From: Climacium dendroides
Lineage: Eukaryota > Streptophyta > Bryopsida > Hypnales > Climaciaceae
Reading direction: 5' to 3'
Length of the DNA: 64,000 nucleotides
Assembly: GCA_950106755.1 (NCBI GenBank)
Contig: OX467082.1
Span: forward strand, 37,386,001 to 37,450,000
In this document: piece after piece, positions 23,140 to 35,000 of the stretch
Layout: the number at the start of each line of letters is the position of its first letter
How positions within the stretch are numbered: the stretch's first letter is position 1
Position numbers and translations under genes: made by a program
Notes under the pieces: generated by a model
Database searches by the model: none
The model's input: only the letters and a program-made list of their open reading frames with translations
What the model was told of the DNA's origin: nothing

Positions 23140-26100
23140 ATGCCTGTGACGGACATGGAGGGCAGGCGTGGACGTCGTGCTGTAAGAGTGCGCATCAATG
23201 CAGACGGCCGTGTCCTTCGCCACATTCCTATAGGTGACCTCATTCTACAAACCGAGTTGAGGGTGACAACGCAGCTAAATTTGACGAGGTTTCCATGTCC
23301 ATGCAACTATTGTCATGGAGGAAGACGCCGGACTATCCATGTGATTCGGAAGCATCATGGAGAGGTGGGACGAGATGTTTTTTTGACAAAGTCAATGATT
23401 GGGGGGGACCCACCCAATGGATACCCTTCTAATGGCATATGGATGGAAGATCTTGTGTATGACGATGACGTCGTTCAGAATGACGCAGACATAGTAGAGG
23501 AAGACATTCAGATGCAGGATGTGAACGGAGGACCAGAATTAGGGGACACTGATGTCAATGACGCTGCTAATGACGATGACGCTCCTCTGGATGTACAACA
23601 TGACGTCCAAAGGCAAGTCATGGAGGCCTTTGATCGTGGCGATGCATTGCATTCGGACACCTTGGCGTGTGACGGAGCATCAGGTGCTGAAGCAGACGTT
23701 GACGTTGACGCTGTTGAAGACATGCAGCGTTTATATGAGCATGCAACAATAGCACTGTACGAGGGGGCATCATCGAGTATTCTGTCAGCAACAATCATCA
23801 TCATGAATATGTGCGTGGTCTTCCGCGTGAGTAACCATTTTACTAGTGAGCTCCTACGGTATTTGTCATCAGACTTGCTCCCGAAGAACAACAAGCTCCC
23901 TACTAGTCATTATGAGGCAAGGAAAATGATTAGGAAGTTGGGCTTAGAGTACAACAACATCCATGTGTGCCCAAGTGGTTGTGTGCTATTTGAAGATGAG
24001 CATACAAATCTAAGTACGAGCCCGAAGTGCTCTAAACCAAGGTGGGTGGAGGGAACGAACTCGGTACCAACAAGGGTCGTTCAACACTTTCCCTTGATCC
24101 CAAGACTTAAACGCATGTTTCGATCTTCGGAGATCGCTCAGATGCTGATGGGTTGGACGCGGCATGTCAGCGATGACCACATCATGCGATCAGTGGTGGA
24201 CAGCCCTGCTTGGAAGCATGTCGACGTGGACGTCCACTTTGACAACTTCAATGCTTACGACAGGAATCTGCGTCTGGCACTAGCACTGGATGGTGTCAAT
24301 CCCTTCAAGTTGAGCAATACAAATTGGTCGACATGGCCGGTGCTCATTTTGATTTACAATTTTGAACCATGGTTTGTGACGAAGAAATTCTTCATCTCCC
24401 TTAGCCTTCTCATTTCTGGGAAGCAGTCCCCAACTTCTAAGAATATGGATGTGTTCTTGCGACCATTGTTGAAGGAGCTACACGCATTGTGGGAAGGTGT
24501 GGTGGCTCAAGATTTCTCACAGCCCGAAGGTGCTCGTTGCTTTATCATGCGTGGCTTACTAATGTGGACCATATCCGATTTCCCTGCGTATGCTCTGATC
24601 TCTGGCTTGTCTTGCAAGGGATATAAAGGATGCCCGGATTGTGGTCTTGAGACAGATTCTCGACTTGCAAGAACCGGTGATGTGAGGGCGGATCGAAGTA
24701 CCAGAGGGTCCAAGATTGTGTATGGGGGCATACAAAGGTACTTAAGTCGACACCATCCTTATCGTCGAAATCGTCGCTTCAATGGGAAAGTAGAGCATCG
24801 CTTCAGGCCAAAGGGCATAACCGCTGAAGATGTTATCCGATATGCTGCGTGGCGGCAAGCGTTTCTAGATCTGGGTGGAAGAGAAGATGGAAAGGATGAC
24901 CCAGTGCATTTCACAGGGGTGAAACGCTTGAGTGCATTGTTTGAGCTGCCCTACTGGAAGGTACAAAGTGGTCTAACCTGACTTTGACATGTAGGTAGTG
25001 TCCAATGTCTGAGTGGTACGTCCTCTCTGATGTTCTGTGTCATAGTACTGGCGCGTTGATGTCCAAGTAGATGTCATAGAAAACATCCTGCTGCACAAAT
25101 TGCAATAGCTGTAGACAGTGGCCGCCTATTCAGCCGTGCAATGTGAACTTCTCATGTTGTGTTACATGTCCCCTTAGATGTAGTCGTGAATACAAAGTGA
25201 AGGCTGAATGTCGTTGTACGTTTTCTTAGCAGACAACATGGGAAGTGACGATATACATTTTTTCGGAGAGCAGAGCGTACTTAAGATTTACGTGTGTTCC
25301 TTTCTGCAGTATCTGTTGATCCGACACATTTTGGATGTAATGCATTGCGAGAAAAACTTATGCAAGAACATGGTGAAGACCCTTCTTGCTATGAATGATA
25401 GCCCTGGCAGCCGTATTGATGCACAACAGCTTGGAATACGTAGAGAAATTTGGCTTCAAGACCTACAAAGACGCCAAGACGATTTCTACATGCCAAATGC
25501 ATCGTATGCAATGACAGTAGATGAGCGCAGGGAGTTCATGGATATAGTATCAAGTATCCGTACCCCAACAAACTATGTTGGTGCAATTCATAAACGTCTA
25601 CAAAATGGAACGTTACAGTATATGAAGATGCATGATTATCACATTCTCATGCAGCAGGTGAGGTTGCCATGGGACGTGACACAGGGATTCGTTGAACTTA
25701 TCCAAGGAAGGGAGGGAGTTCAGAGATTGTCACTACTCCAGAACCGTTGTGGACATCATATGTCTTTAGTAACGTTGTTGAAGGCAGTAGTATATTAATG
25801 ACAGTGCACGGGAAGACATCTTCATGAACATGATAGTGTTTCATTTGGCTGTGATGCGTTTTCTAGTAGTCTGTCATATTCAGCACAAAGACGTTGTAGT
25901 GGATGTCCAAAATTAATGTCCGGGTGACCCTCATGCAAGTTACAGGGAAATGTGTTAAAAATGTAGCAGTGGGAGAGTGACTTATAGAGATGTTGTTCAT
26001 ATGTAGATTCTACCGGTGGCTGTCCAGAACATCTTGGATGAGAATGTGCGCTTTGCTATTATAAAAATGAGCAGGGTTTTCCAAAGACTTTGTGAAAAGG

Positions 26101-27706
26101 AGATCAAAGAAGCTGACAAAGATGTCCTCATGCAGGATGTTATTATGGCAACCTGCCTCATAGAGAAGGAGTTCCCCACGACATTCTTGAATATAATGAC
26201 CCATTTGGCAGTGCACCTTGTTGAACAGTTATTTGTATGTGGCCCAGTGCATTGTAGGTGGATGTACCCCATTGAACGATACATGAAGACTTTGAAGGAT
26301 TATGTGCGGACTTTGGTGCATCCAGAAGGTAGCATAGCAGAGGGATATCGCATTGAAGACACGCTTGGCTTCTGCACGGAATACATGAGACAATTTCAAG
26401 GGACTGGTGAGCGCGTTTGGGATGTAGACGAAGATCCCATCATGAATGACGAGGTGATACGTAGCAAGAAACCAAAAGAGAGGGCATTATCCGACGCTTT
26501 GCGAGCGTATGCACATGCGTTCGTAATTGACAATGCGCCATGCTTGAAAACTTGGTGAGAGTAAGTAACTGGCACTGCTTTCCAGTGCCACTTTGGACAT
26601 CACGTTGCCTTATATACACTCCTAGCAGACATCATATCCGACGCTGGCGCGTTCAATGATGTCATGTAGGAAGACGCATTCATGTTTGTTTTGGCTCCAG
26701 TGTGGACATCTCAGTAGACGAGGAAACCCTCAACACACGATCGTTGTTAAGGACTACTTGAATTCTTGCACACCTTTGCAGATGTGCCATGCACACTATA
26801 CTTGGCCCCGACATACATGATGTCAAATCTTCAATCCGTTGTCCTAATTTCATTATTGCTGAGTGTGATGCAAGGACTACACTGCAGTAAAATCCCAAAG
26901 ATGGGAGGAGCGGGAAGCTTTTCGTGTTGCATGGCGGCGCTCAAATCCAGGAAGAGCTGTCCGTTATCCAGTTGAACTAAGTGAGTTTCCATCCTTCGCG
27001 CAGTGGCTGACGTCAACGGTAACGGAGGTTGATCATTCTGGACGTCAAGTGGATGAAGACATCAGACATTATGCGCAGCTTCCTGAGCGGAAGGCAACAT
27101 CCCACCGTCAAATGTACTGTCATGGCATGCACCTCCGTGTCTGAAGCTCTGAACGTGGATTTGTTACCCGTGACTCTGGAGTGGTAGCGAGTTTTACACG
27201 CCAGCTTTGTTGGGGTTTGCAAAATGGGAGGCCACTGGAATCCACACAGGAGTATGTGGGGTACATTGAAGAGATTTTGGTATTGGATTATCGAAATCAC
27301 TACGTCAGTGTTGTTGTGTAATTGGGTGAGGGGCACACAAGGTAGTCGAGCTCCTAGCGTGCAACAGGATAAGTATGGCTTCACATTGGCAAACTTCAAC
27401 CATTTGGATGGAACGGTCCATGCAGATTCATTTGCCTTTCCTTTGCATTGCCAACAGGTATTCTTCTCCGACGATCCACATCGGCCTGATTGGAAAGTAG
27501 TTTGTCAAACTGAGGTGAGGGGTAGACATGGCTCATTGCACCCTCTAACGACAACCCCGAATATGGTGCAGTTGGTGAATGATAGGGACTTTGATGGACT
27601 ACAACCAGTGCAACAAGTCGTGGACCCGGTGCGCCAACCCATAGACCATGGCGGCGAGTATGTTGCCATAGTTAGCGATGACATCGCATCTGAGGAAGAA
27701 GCATAG
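23140..27706 (+). CDS. CACTA transposase, Tnp2 type (TNPD-like), with lesions in the 3' part
   Basis: The likely ATG is 23140; the frame extends upstream to 23023, but a pyrimidine-rich acceptor (TGTTGTAG) ends at 23068. Exon 1 ends at 24960 (AAG/GTACAA), exon 2 is 25310-25657 and exon 3 starts at 26007 and ends near 26554; the first two joins are in phase. Residues 45-75 carry a CPCNYC cysteine cluster like the transposase-associated domain. Residues about 320-590 match Transposase_21/Tnp2 (WTRHVSDDHIMRSVVDSPAW, LALALDGVNPF, WTISDFPAYALISG, CPDCG). Exons 2-3 carry the LLIRHILDVMHCEKN and HCRWMYPIERYMKTLK blocks of DUF4218. DUF4216 remains (WVRGTQG, DKYGFTLANFNHLDGT) lie at 26.9-27.6 kb but contain a TGA at 27142 and a +1 shift near 27310. 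Coiled acidic low-complexity sequence fills residues 110-200. Confidence 0.5.
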
Positions 27707-27709
27707 GGT

Positions 27710-28790
27710 GTTCACATCGTTGACATGTATATGCTGTGATAGCATTTAGACGTCACATAGGACGTCTGCGAAATACAAGGACATCAACATGTTCATGTCT
27801 TCCAAGTATTCCTGATGCATCTTGAACATGCATTTTGTGATAGAATCTGTTTACTTCGGTGCTGCATGTGACATCATAAGAGTAGGTTGAAATCTTATCC
27901 TAATGAAGTTTGAAGAACGTGCACAAGTTGTATGACTTGAAGAGCCCAGAAATGCCCCTGACCTAAGTAAACACATAAGTCCGTCTGTACTACATAGGAA
28001 GAACGTGCATCATGTACAAATTCACCCTTTTTCATAAAATAATGCCATGCATCTGGAGTCATTTTTGACATCAAAGTGGACGCCTACAGTTGCTTCTACA
28101 ACACCCACACGTCCAGTCAGACGTAATGAAACGCACCGTGGATAGCATGTGGTTTGAAGTTACAGTCGCAGGAAGTACAAAATGTTAACGCTAAAAGTGA
28201 TGTCAATGTGGACGTCAGAACGTCAGGTGTGATGTCCACAGAGACATCCAAGGTCGGAACATGGATTGGTCGTGTATGCTGACGTGGCATGCCATGTCAT
28301 CATCCTTGTCCACGTCATACAATATTCACGTCATCATGCCACGTCACACAGTAGCCACGTCATTTTACCACCTCATCGGTCCACGTCACACAATAACCAC
28401 CTCATCTCGCCACATCAAATGCCACATAAGCTTTTAGGAGTCACAACCTGCCCGTTGTCCTCTTTTTAGCCTTGGGCAATCACTTTATCTCTGACCGCAC
28501 CAAAATTCTATCTGAACTTGTGAGGTATGTTTGACCAAAGATGATGACGTGGCTAAACATGTTATTGTGGACATCTTGGGAAACATCTGATGTCCACCTG
28601 GATGCCTTACATTGCATGGACGTTTTTTGTAGCATCAGTATGCTGTGACTGCAATCTAGCAATGCTAACACAGACATCATCGCAAAATCTCCACTTTCTC
28701 GACCTGACACCCTGACGTCTCGTGCAACGTATCATGTCTACGCGGATATACGTCGTTTTTGGCTGGATGTCCAGGCGGACACCGTTTTCT
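27710..28790. repeat. Right subterminal repeat region of the CACTA element
   Basis: Dense GACGTC, GACATC and GATGTC motifs continue to the right end. Between about 28265 and 28430 a cluster of CCACGTCA-type units (CCACGTCATACA, CCACGTCACACAGTAG, CCACGTCATTTTACC and others) is spaced 15-20 bp apart. A copy of the left-end palindrome core (CTGACGTGGCATGCCA) lies at about 28279. Confidence 0.5.
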
Positions 28791-28797
28791 TATAGTG

Positions 28798-28800
28798 TAA
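28798..28800. repeat. Target-site duplication TAA (right) of the CACTA element
   Basis: TAA directly follows the final TAGTG of the element and matches 13913-13915. Confidence 0.5.
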
Positions 28801-30100
28801 TGAAGATGTGTCCACCTTCATATTCATTCAATTAGTATAAAAATTAGTAAAAAAACTCAAGGCCTTTTTGTGGGTTTAATTTTTTCCTAATGCTATAACT
28901 TACTTTTTAAAAAGGATTATTAAATTGCTAAAAAAAATCTTTATAAACTTCACAACAATAACCAAGTAGAATGAATAATAGTTTTTTATGTAGACCATAA
29001 TATATTTAATAAGAAATTGATTTTCACAAGTTTTTATTTTTATTCTTTTATTCTTTTATATTGTTTGGTCTCATCTATCTATACTTTAAGTGGCAAAATC
29101 ATTACTCCTAGGCATTAATTGAAAAAATTATATTTCTATGAAATTGATTAGCTAATTAACTTTTTAAAAAGTTTCAAAAAATAATGTCCAAAACTAAAAT
29201 TTTAGGTATATGTCCAATATTCCATTATTTGTTAAAGTGTCATGTTTTTTTACATGTATGCCATATTTCAAAAGTAAATGAGGAATGTAACAAAAGATGC
29301 CCAAATTATGAAGTGTCTAAATTTTTTGGGATAGAATATCATTTGCTTTAGGCATTCAATATTTCAATTAGATTTTTTTATTCACACAAATGCTCCATCT
29401 TGTGTCAAATTTTAAGAAACATCCGTTCATTTTTTACTTCTCCATCACCCAAATTCAAATTGCCCCATAAATACACACTTAGTCCTTTAGAAGTTATAAT
29501 GCCTTTCAAATAGAAGTTGGAAACTTTGATCCACATAGATAGATTAATTGTTGAACCAACCAAGTGAATATATTAGAATGACATTTGTAACCAAAAATTA
29601 TTTTTAAATGAACTACATATTGAATATTTGTAATTTTTATTAAAAAAAACTTATATTTTAAGTTCAATATAATAAATACTACTTATAATGATTTTTTGTA
29701 ATTTTATAATTATATATATATAATTCATTCATTTTTGAAGAGTTATTTTTGCGACTAAAAAGTTATATTTTTGATGTCAAATATATTTGTACCCTTTGAA
29801 CTATAGAAAATGCACAAATACAATGAAATTCTTGGATTTATCCTAGTATTTTTTTTCCTAGCAATAGTTCATATGAAATTTTTGCGTTTTCCCTCAAAAA
29901 TTTATGGTAGTTTCAAACCTTTATAGTGAATTTTGAAAAAAATAATATTCAATCATGGAAAAAATTGATTTCTTTACAAAATAGTTGTTTTCATCTAAAT
30001 TTATTCACAGAAAGTAGCAAAATTGAATATCAAAGTGAAAGTTTTAGAAGTTTAATTATCCATTGACTACATGATAAAATGTAATGTACTAGCCCCTAAT
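28801..30100. other. AT-rich flank of the CACTA element
   Basis: No coding frames are seen. A decayed fragment of the TTAA-flanked MITE family can be recognised at about 29065-29203 by the order TTGGTCTCAT, CATTAATTGAAAAAATTATATT, TTTCAAAAAATAATGTC, parallel to 8805-8935. Confidence 0.5.
29065..29203. repeat. Decayed fragment of the TTAA-flanked MITE family
   Basis: The fragment parallels the right half of copy 1 (8805-8935) with substitutions and small gaps. No terminal repeat or TTAA boundary survives. Confidence 0.5.
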
Positions 30101-30116
30101 AGATCTTTTGATAGAC

Positions 30117-30255
<139 letters not shown>

Positions 30256-30291
30256 CTTGTTTGCAACAAGAAAATCTTGAACTCTTAGTTC

Positions 30292-30322
30292 TAAATCCCT
30301 AAATCCTAAACCCTAAACCCTA
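30292..30322. repeat. Short interstitial plant-type telomeric repeat
   Basis: About four units of CCCTAAA and variants (AAATCCCTAAATCC, then AAACCCTAAACCCTAA) stand 40 bp from the compound microsatellite. Confidence 0.5.
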
Positions 30323-32055
30323 ATCTTGTACAATAATCATGAAGTGTAGGGTGACCAAATTAATTACATCACTTAAAAATAGTCAATATTTATTTCCTTG
30401 TACATTTGAATGTGTTTCAAACCACTTGTCTTCATTTGAATAATTTATGGAATCCTACATGTCTTTGTTTGAAGAATGTACATAGTACAAAGTACAAACA
30501 CAAAAACTCAAGTTTCTCTAACTGGAAATTTAAACAACCATGTCAAACTTGTTACATTCTTTACAATAGTGAAATTGCTTATTGCTTGTTTACTACTACC
30601 ACAATGTTGTAGCCCAAAATACATTTTGATTGTTATATTCCTACTCCAGATACAATTTTATCCCAATAATACAATTTTATTATCATCTTTAAGTTATATA
30701 GCATTGTGACATACATTGGAACATGCATTGGAGCTATTGAACTACTTTTGGTCCCACTGTAAATATACAATATATCATAATCGCTTTCCACTCATATGAT
30801 TAGAGGTAACCAGAGTTTTTAAAAATTGCATTTCCATTTCTTTTTCTCACCATTGGACCAAGAGTCTAGAATAAGAAAAAAATGTTGTCCAATTCTTCGT
30901 CACTTAAGAGACTCTCACTGCATCTTTTGACAGATTGCCTAGATTTCGGTGTGATTGGTGAATACAGATGGGTGAGATATTGAAATGGAGTGACTGTCAC
31001 TTAAGTGTTAAGATAGTCACCGTCAGAAGAGACTTGGAGGTGAAACTTTCGTTCCTACGAGCCCTCATCCTCTGCACACCAGGATGCTCAGCACAAATGC
31101 ACGTCAAATTACAATGTGAAATCGAGAAGTATGACAATATATTCAACATGTAAAAATTCGTAGCCAGCCCAAGGTATGCCAGCTATAAGTGCAATGCAGT
31201 AGCAAGCTGCACTTGCTTTTCAGTTCAACAAGATAGATGGTAATAATAGCAATCGGCGATATATATTTCCACACGTTGAACGTCCATTCTTTCCATAACT
31301 TGGATTCCCGGCTACTGCGATATTGTCAATTCGCTGCTATTAATCAGTGCGACAAATATATAACGCTTGTACGTGACAGGAGTACGCTCGACTGGTCTGG
31401 CAAGAATGAGACCTCAATTCATAATTGCAGAGGGGATATGGAGTAGAGGAGCTTCCCGATTAACAATAATATCATGAAGGGGAAACTCATCAGCATGACA
31501 CTAGCCGAGCAATGGTTAGGTTGAGCTTAGCAGGAGAATGAGCAGGATAAATCAAGCGTGCAACCATGTTTCCGGTAATTGACTTTACTACATAGCCCTG
31601 CTCTGGTCCCCAGCCACCGACAGGAAGAAATCCATGAAGGATACATCACATGATGGCGGGTGAAATCCAGTTGTCTCGGCATACATAGAACATCCCGTTG
31701 CACTGATCTTGTATTTCGACTGCACGAGAAGCAATTTCCATTTGTTAAACAGGCAATAAGTCTTAATGCAAGCACAAACAGCAAGAATGGACGGAGTGGC
31801 ACAGTTGCCGCCTGACTAAATAAGTAGGTGGCAGTATATTCAATGTGCCTGTAAGATGCACTATGTACAGACAGCTAGGAATTGGGGCATTGCTGTACTC
31901 ACTGTCAGTAAGTAGCTGTTCTACGCTCCACAAGATTTTGATCATGTTTGCTGATACATGTACACACAATGCACACTGTAAGGACTAACCAACGTCAAGC
32001 ATCAACTAGCAGTTGACATTCAAGTGTGGATTTACAGGTCAATCAGCCAGTATAA
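30323..32055. other. Stretch downstream of the 32-38 kb gene
   Basis: No convincing coding frame. The segment from about 31.5 to 32.05 kb is GC-richer than the DNA to its left and probably contains the 3' untranslated region of the minus-strand gene ending at 32056. I see no clear RNA gene or transposon end. Confidence 0.5.
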
Positions 32056-35000
32056 CTACGAGTTTACAAGGCCACGACTTAAGTACGTGAGCTTGGTGCA
32101 GTCGAAAGGACCCAGAGGTTGCCCATTCTTTCGCACCTGCACGAGCAATAAGATTCAGTCGGTCATTGAATACATCAGGATATTCTAATATCCGATGGAG
32201 AACAGAAATCAAGCTAGAATGCAAATTCGAAAAATAAGACTGCACTTCTGTGCCGAAGTTCTGATCACTACATGCGTTACGGAATTAATGCACGTACCGG
32301 AGACCAAGGATTGGAGTCTGGTACAACTTTGTCTGGTGGGGAATTTGTTACAGGCCCGTTCTTTTTCTGCAGAATTTCCTGAACGCGAAAAGAGACCATG
32401 TCAGTTTAGCATGTATAACGGTATCCTTCCGCATCCGAAATTAAGAAATTGAAACACGAAGAGGCGGCGAAATTTACCGGTCCTGCTGCCTCTAACTCAC
32501 AAATTCTGGCTTCTGAGAACAGATTTGGCGGCTTGGGCTCAGTAACAGGAATGGTACTGCCAGATCTGCTAAATCGACGACTGATTTTGGTCGACGGTCT
32601 AGGAGATTCTTCATGGTCGTGCCCTGATGTGCTAAATCGACGACTGATTTTGATCGACGGTTTGGGAGTTTCTTCGTGGTCTTGCCCTGATGGTTCTGCC
32701 AGGGTCGGAGACGATGTCAATCGTGCGACAGCCTTCCTTGCAAGGGAGAACATGGATGACCTTCTCTCTTTCTTGGCTGAAGCCCAGACCTCTGCCCCGT
32801 TGAGGTCGACTGAAGAATTCCGGTCCTTGGCCCCCCTCTCTATCTCGGCAAATTTCGTTGGCTTACTACACCCGCTACTTTCAAAACCAACGGAAAAGCT
32901 CAATCGTGGGTCGGTCGATTGCTCCGTATCTAATGTACACTGCTCATTGGGGGCTCTGTCCAATTCTGCATGACTTGCTTTCGATGTCGAAGAGCTTAAG
33001 GGATTGCTCGAACACTTCCCTCGCAATTCAGGCGATTGCTCCGTGGCTTGCTCCCCTGATGGCCGACGCGGAGTACAGCTTAACCCCTCTGTACCACACA
33101 CTGGCAACTGGTCTGCAGAAATGGCAGCACCGAGAACTGGCCAATTAGACCACTGCGACGATGGACTCTCGAATTCCACTATCTTCCTGATTGCTTTCTT
33201 CGACGAGCTGCCTGGAGTATGAACGCAACGAGCATTTTTGGAGCTAGTAGGTGTTAAGACCTCAAAGGTGCCAGCTGAATCTGGAGCATGGCTGGGAGAA
33301 ATGAAACTATGACTTTTCCCACCAGATGCAGGAGTAGAAGGACCAACGCCCGGTGATGCATCACCGACAACTTTACCACCTGGGGACTGCCATGGTAGCC
33401 GCTGACTCAAACTGCGGACGTGCTTGCTAGCAGGTGCAGGTGATTCTGAAGCTGTTTTCGGTCTCAAAGGAATTTCCCTGAAGCTCTTGCTTCTCGGAGA
33501 TTCGAACTGCCTCGATATCTTCGCGCTGAAGACGTTTGAACACTCCTTCCTAGTGGGCGTGCTGGGACAAGCTGTATCCGAGACTGGCTTGCTGGTGTCC
33601 AAACAAGAACGTACAGCTGCGGCAGAAATTTCTCTAAAACTGCTGCTGCGTGGAGAGTAGCCATTTAAACCTGCCTGCTTATTTAACTCATGGTGTCTCG
33701 TGCCACTTGATGAACTCAAGCTTGGAGGCTGGTCCAGAGAAGCGGACGTCGGGTCTTTGGATGCGACACTCGATTCCTTGGCTTCAGATGAAGCAATTTT
33801 CTCACGAATGTCTTCATTAGTGTCTTGTGTACTAGATGGCATTGCTTCCGAAACGTGTCTGTGTTCCAAAGCGTAATCCTCTTCAGGATGAGAACGAGAG
33901 TTTTGAAGACACTGGCTCCCACTAGCTGCGGATTTGTCAATGGAACCCGTGGCTTCTCGAGGACTCCTCATCGGCGCATTGCCGTCAGGTTCACCTTCAC
34001 CTGATTCCAATTTAGAATCGCTGTGGGCAGGACTTCCGACATTCACAGCCAGTGCAATGGGAGGGTTTCTCTCGGCAAAGCTTCTCGCGACTTCACCATG
34101 CCCAAGTTCGGCTGGTTCCATCTTCACTGCTGTACAGGTCGCCAGTGAAATTGGTAACATGAGAGAATCTACTGTGGATGTCTCAGGCGCTGTGCCGGCA
34201 GTACCATTTTCATCTTCAATGAGATTCTTCTTAGCCAGTAGCTGGTGAGATTCGGCAAACTGTTTGGCGTGTGTTAACCCTGAGAAACTTACGGGATAGA
34301 CACTTTCGATGGTCGGAGAGGACGGTCTTGGGCTCGCGGTGGAATTGCCCTTCGGAGAGCTGGGATGGATGACATGGATACTTCTGGGTGACGTCGGCGC
34401 GGAAGCCACGCAATGACGCAAATGAGGTGCGGTAGGGATGGCAGAAAAAGTTATTGCAGGGGAAAGACCTCGCGATCCATGTCCTGGTGCTTCAATAGGT
34501 ATAGAAGCCTCGCCCGCTGTCCTCAAGGGCTGGTTGTTTCGCATACAGTTGAACGGCTGAGAAATGGCGAATGCTTTCTGAGGAGCAGAAGAAGCTCTCC
34601 CCTGAGTCACGAGAAAACGGTTATAAGTGTCGACAATAGCAACATCAAGCCCGCATACTCGTAATCAACAAATTCATAATGGGGTTTAACCAAAAACCAT
34701 GTAAGCTGCACAAACTACGAGTACAGAAGAATTTGGCGTCGGATACAGAGTTAGTATTGCTTGCTGATTCTGCTTGGAGAGTGCCGTTACTAGCGATGTA
34801 ATACGAACGTACCGCGTCAAAGAAACCAAGCTTCGGTGAAGGTTTCCGCAGACCCGTCGGTTTTCCAATGGGTTCAGCGGCTTGCACTGGTGGTGGAGTT
34901 GCAGGAAGAACGGAAGGTGCTAAAGGTGCAGAGGGCAAAATTACTCTAGCAAGTCCTGGATCCGCTGTCCTTGTTAAACCAGGAACTGCAAAAGCGCTCT

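Larger units (their letters stand above)
13916..28797. mobile_element. CACTA (En/Spm) transposon, 14.9 kb, two genes, containing a nested CACTA element
   Basis: The left end begins CACTATGAGAAAACTGTCTC at 13916. The right end, read inward, begins CACTATAAGAAAACGGTGTC, and over the first 32 bases the two ends agree at 27. A 3-bp target duplication TAA flanks the element (13913-13915 and 28798-28800), the size expected for this superfamily. Between the ends lie a minus-strand TNPA-like gene and a plus-strand Tnp2-type transposase gene, diverging from a ~1.9-kb spacer. GACATC, GATGTC and GACGTC motifs are scattered through all non-coding parts and are densest near the ends. They stop at the element borders and are the probable binding sites of the element's own protein. 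The 32-bp ends at 84 percent identity and the intact duplication suggest a fairly recent insertion. Confidence 0.5.

Noticed and set aside
13080..29203. The MITE fragments on both sides of the CACTA element as halves of one copy split by the insertion
   Set aside because: About 600 bp of unrelated sequence separates the left fragment from the insertion point and the middle part of the MITE is missing, so a single split copy is not supported.
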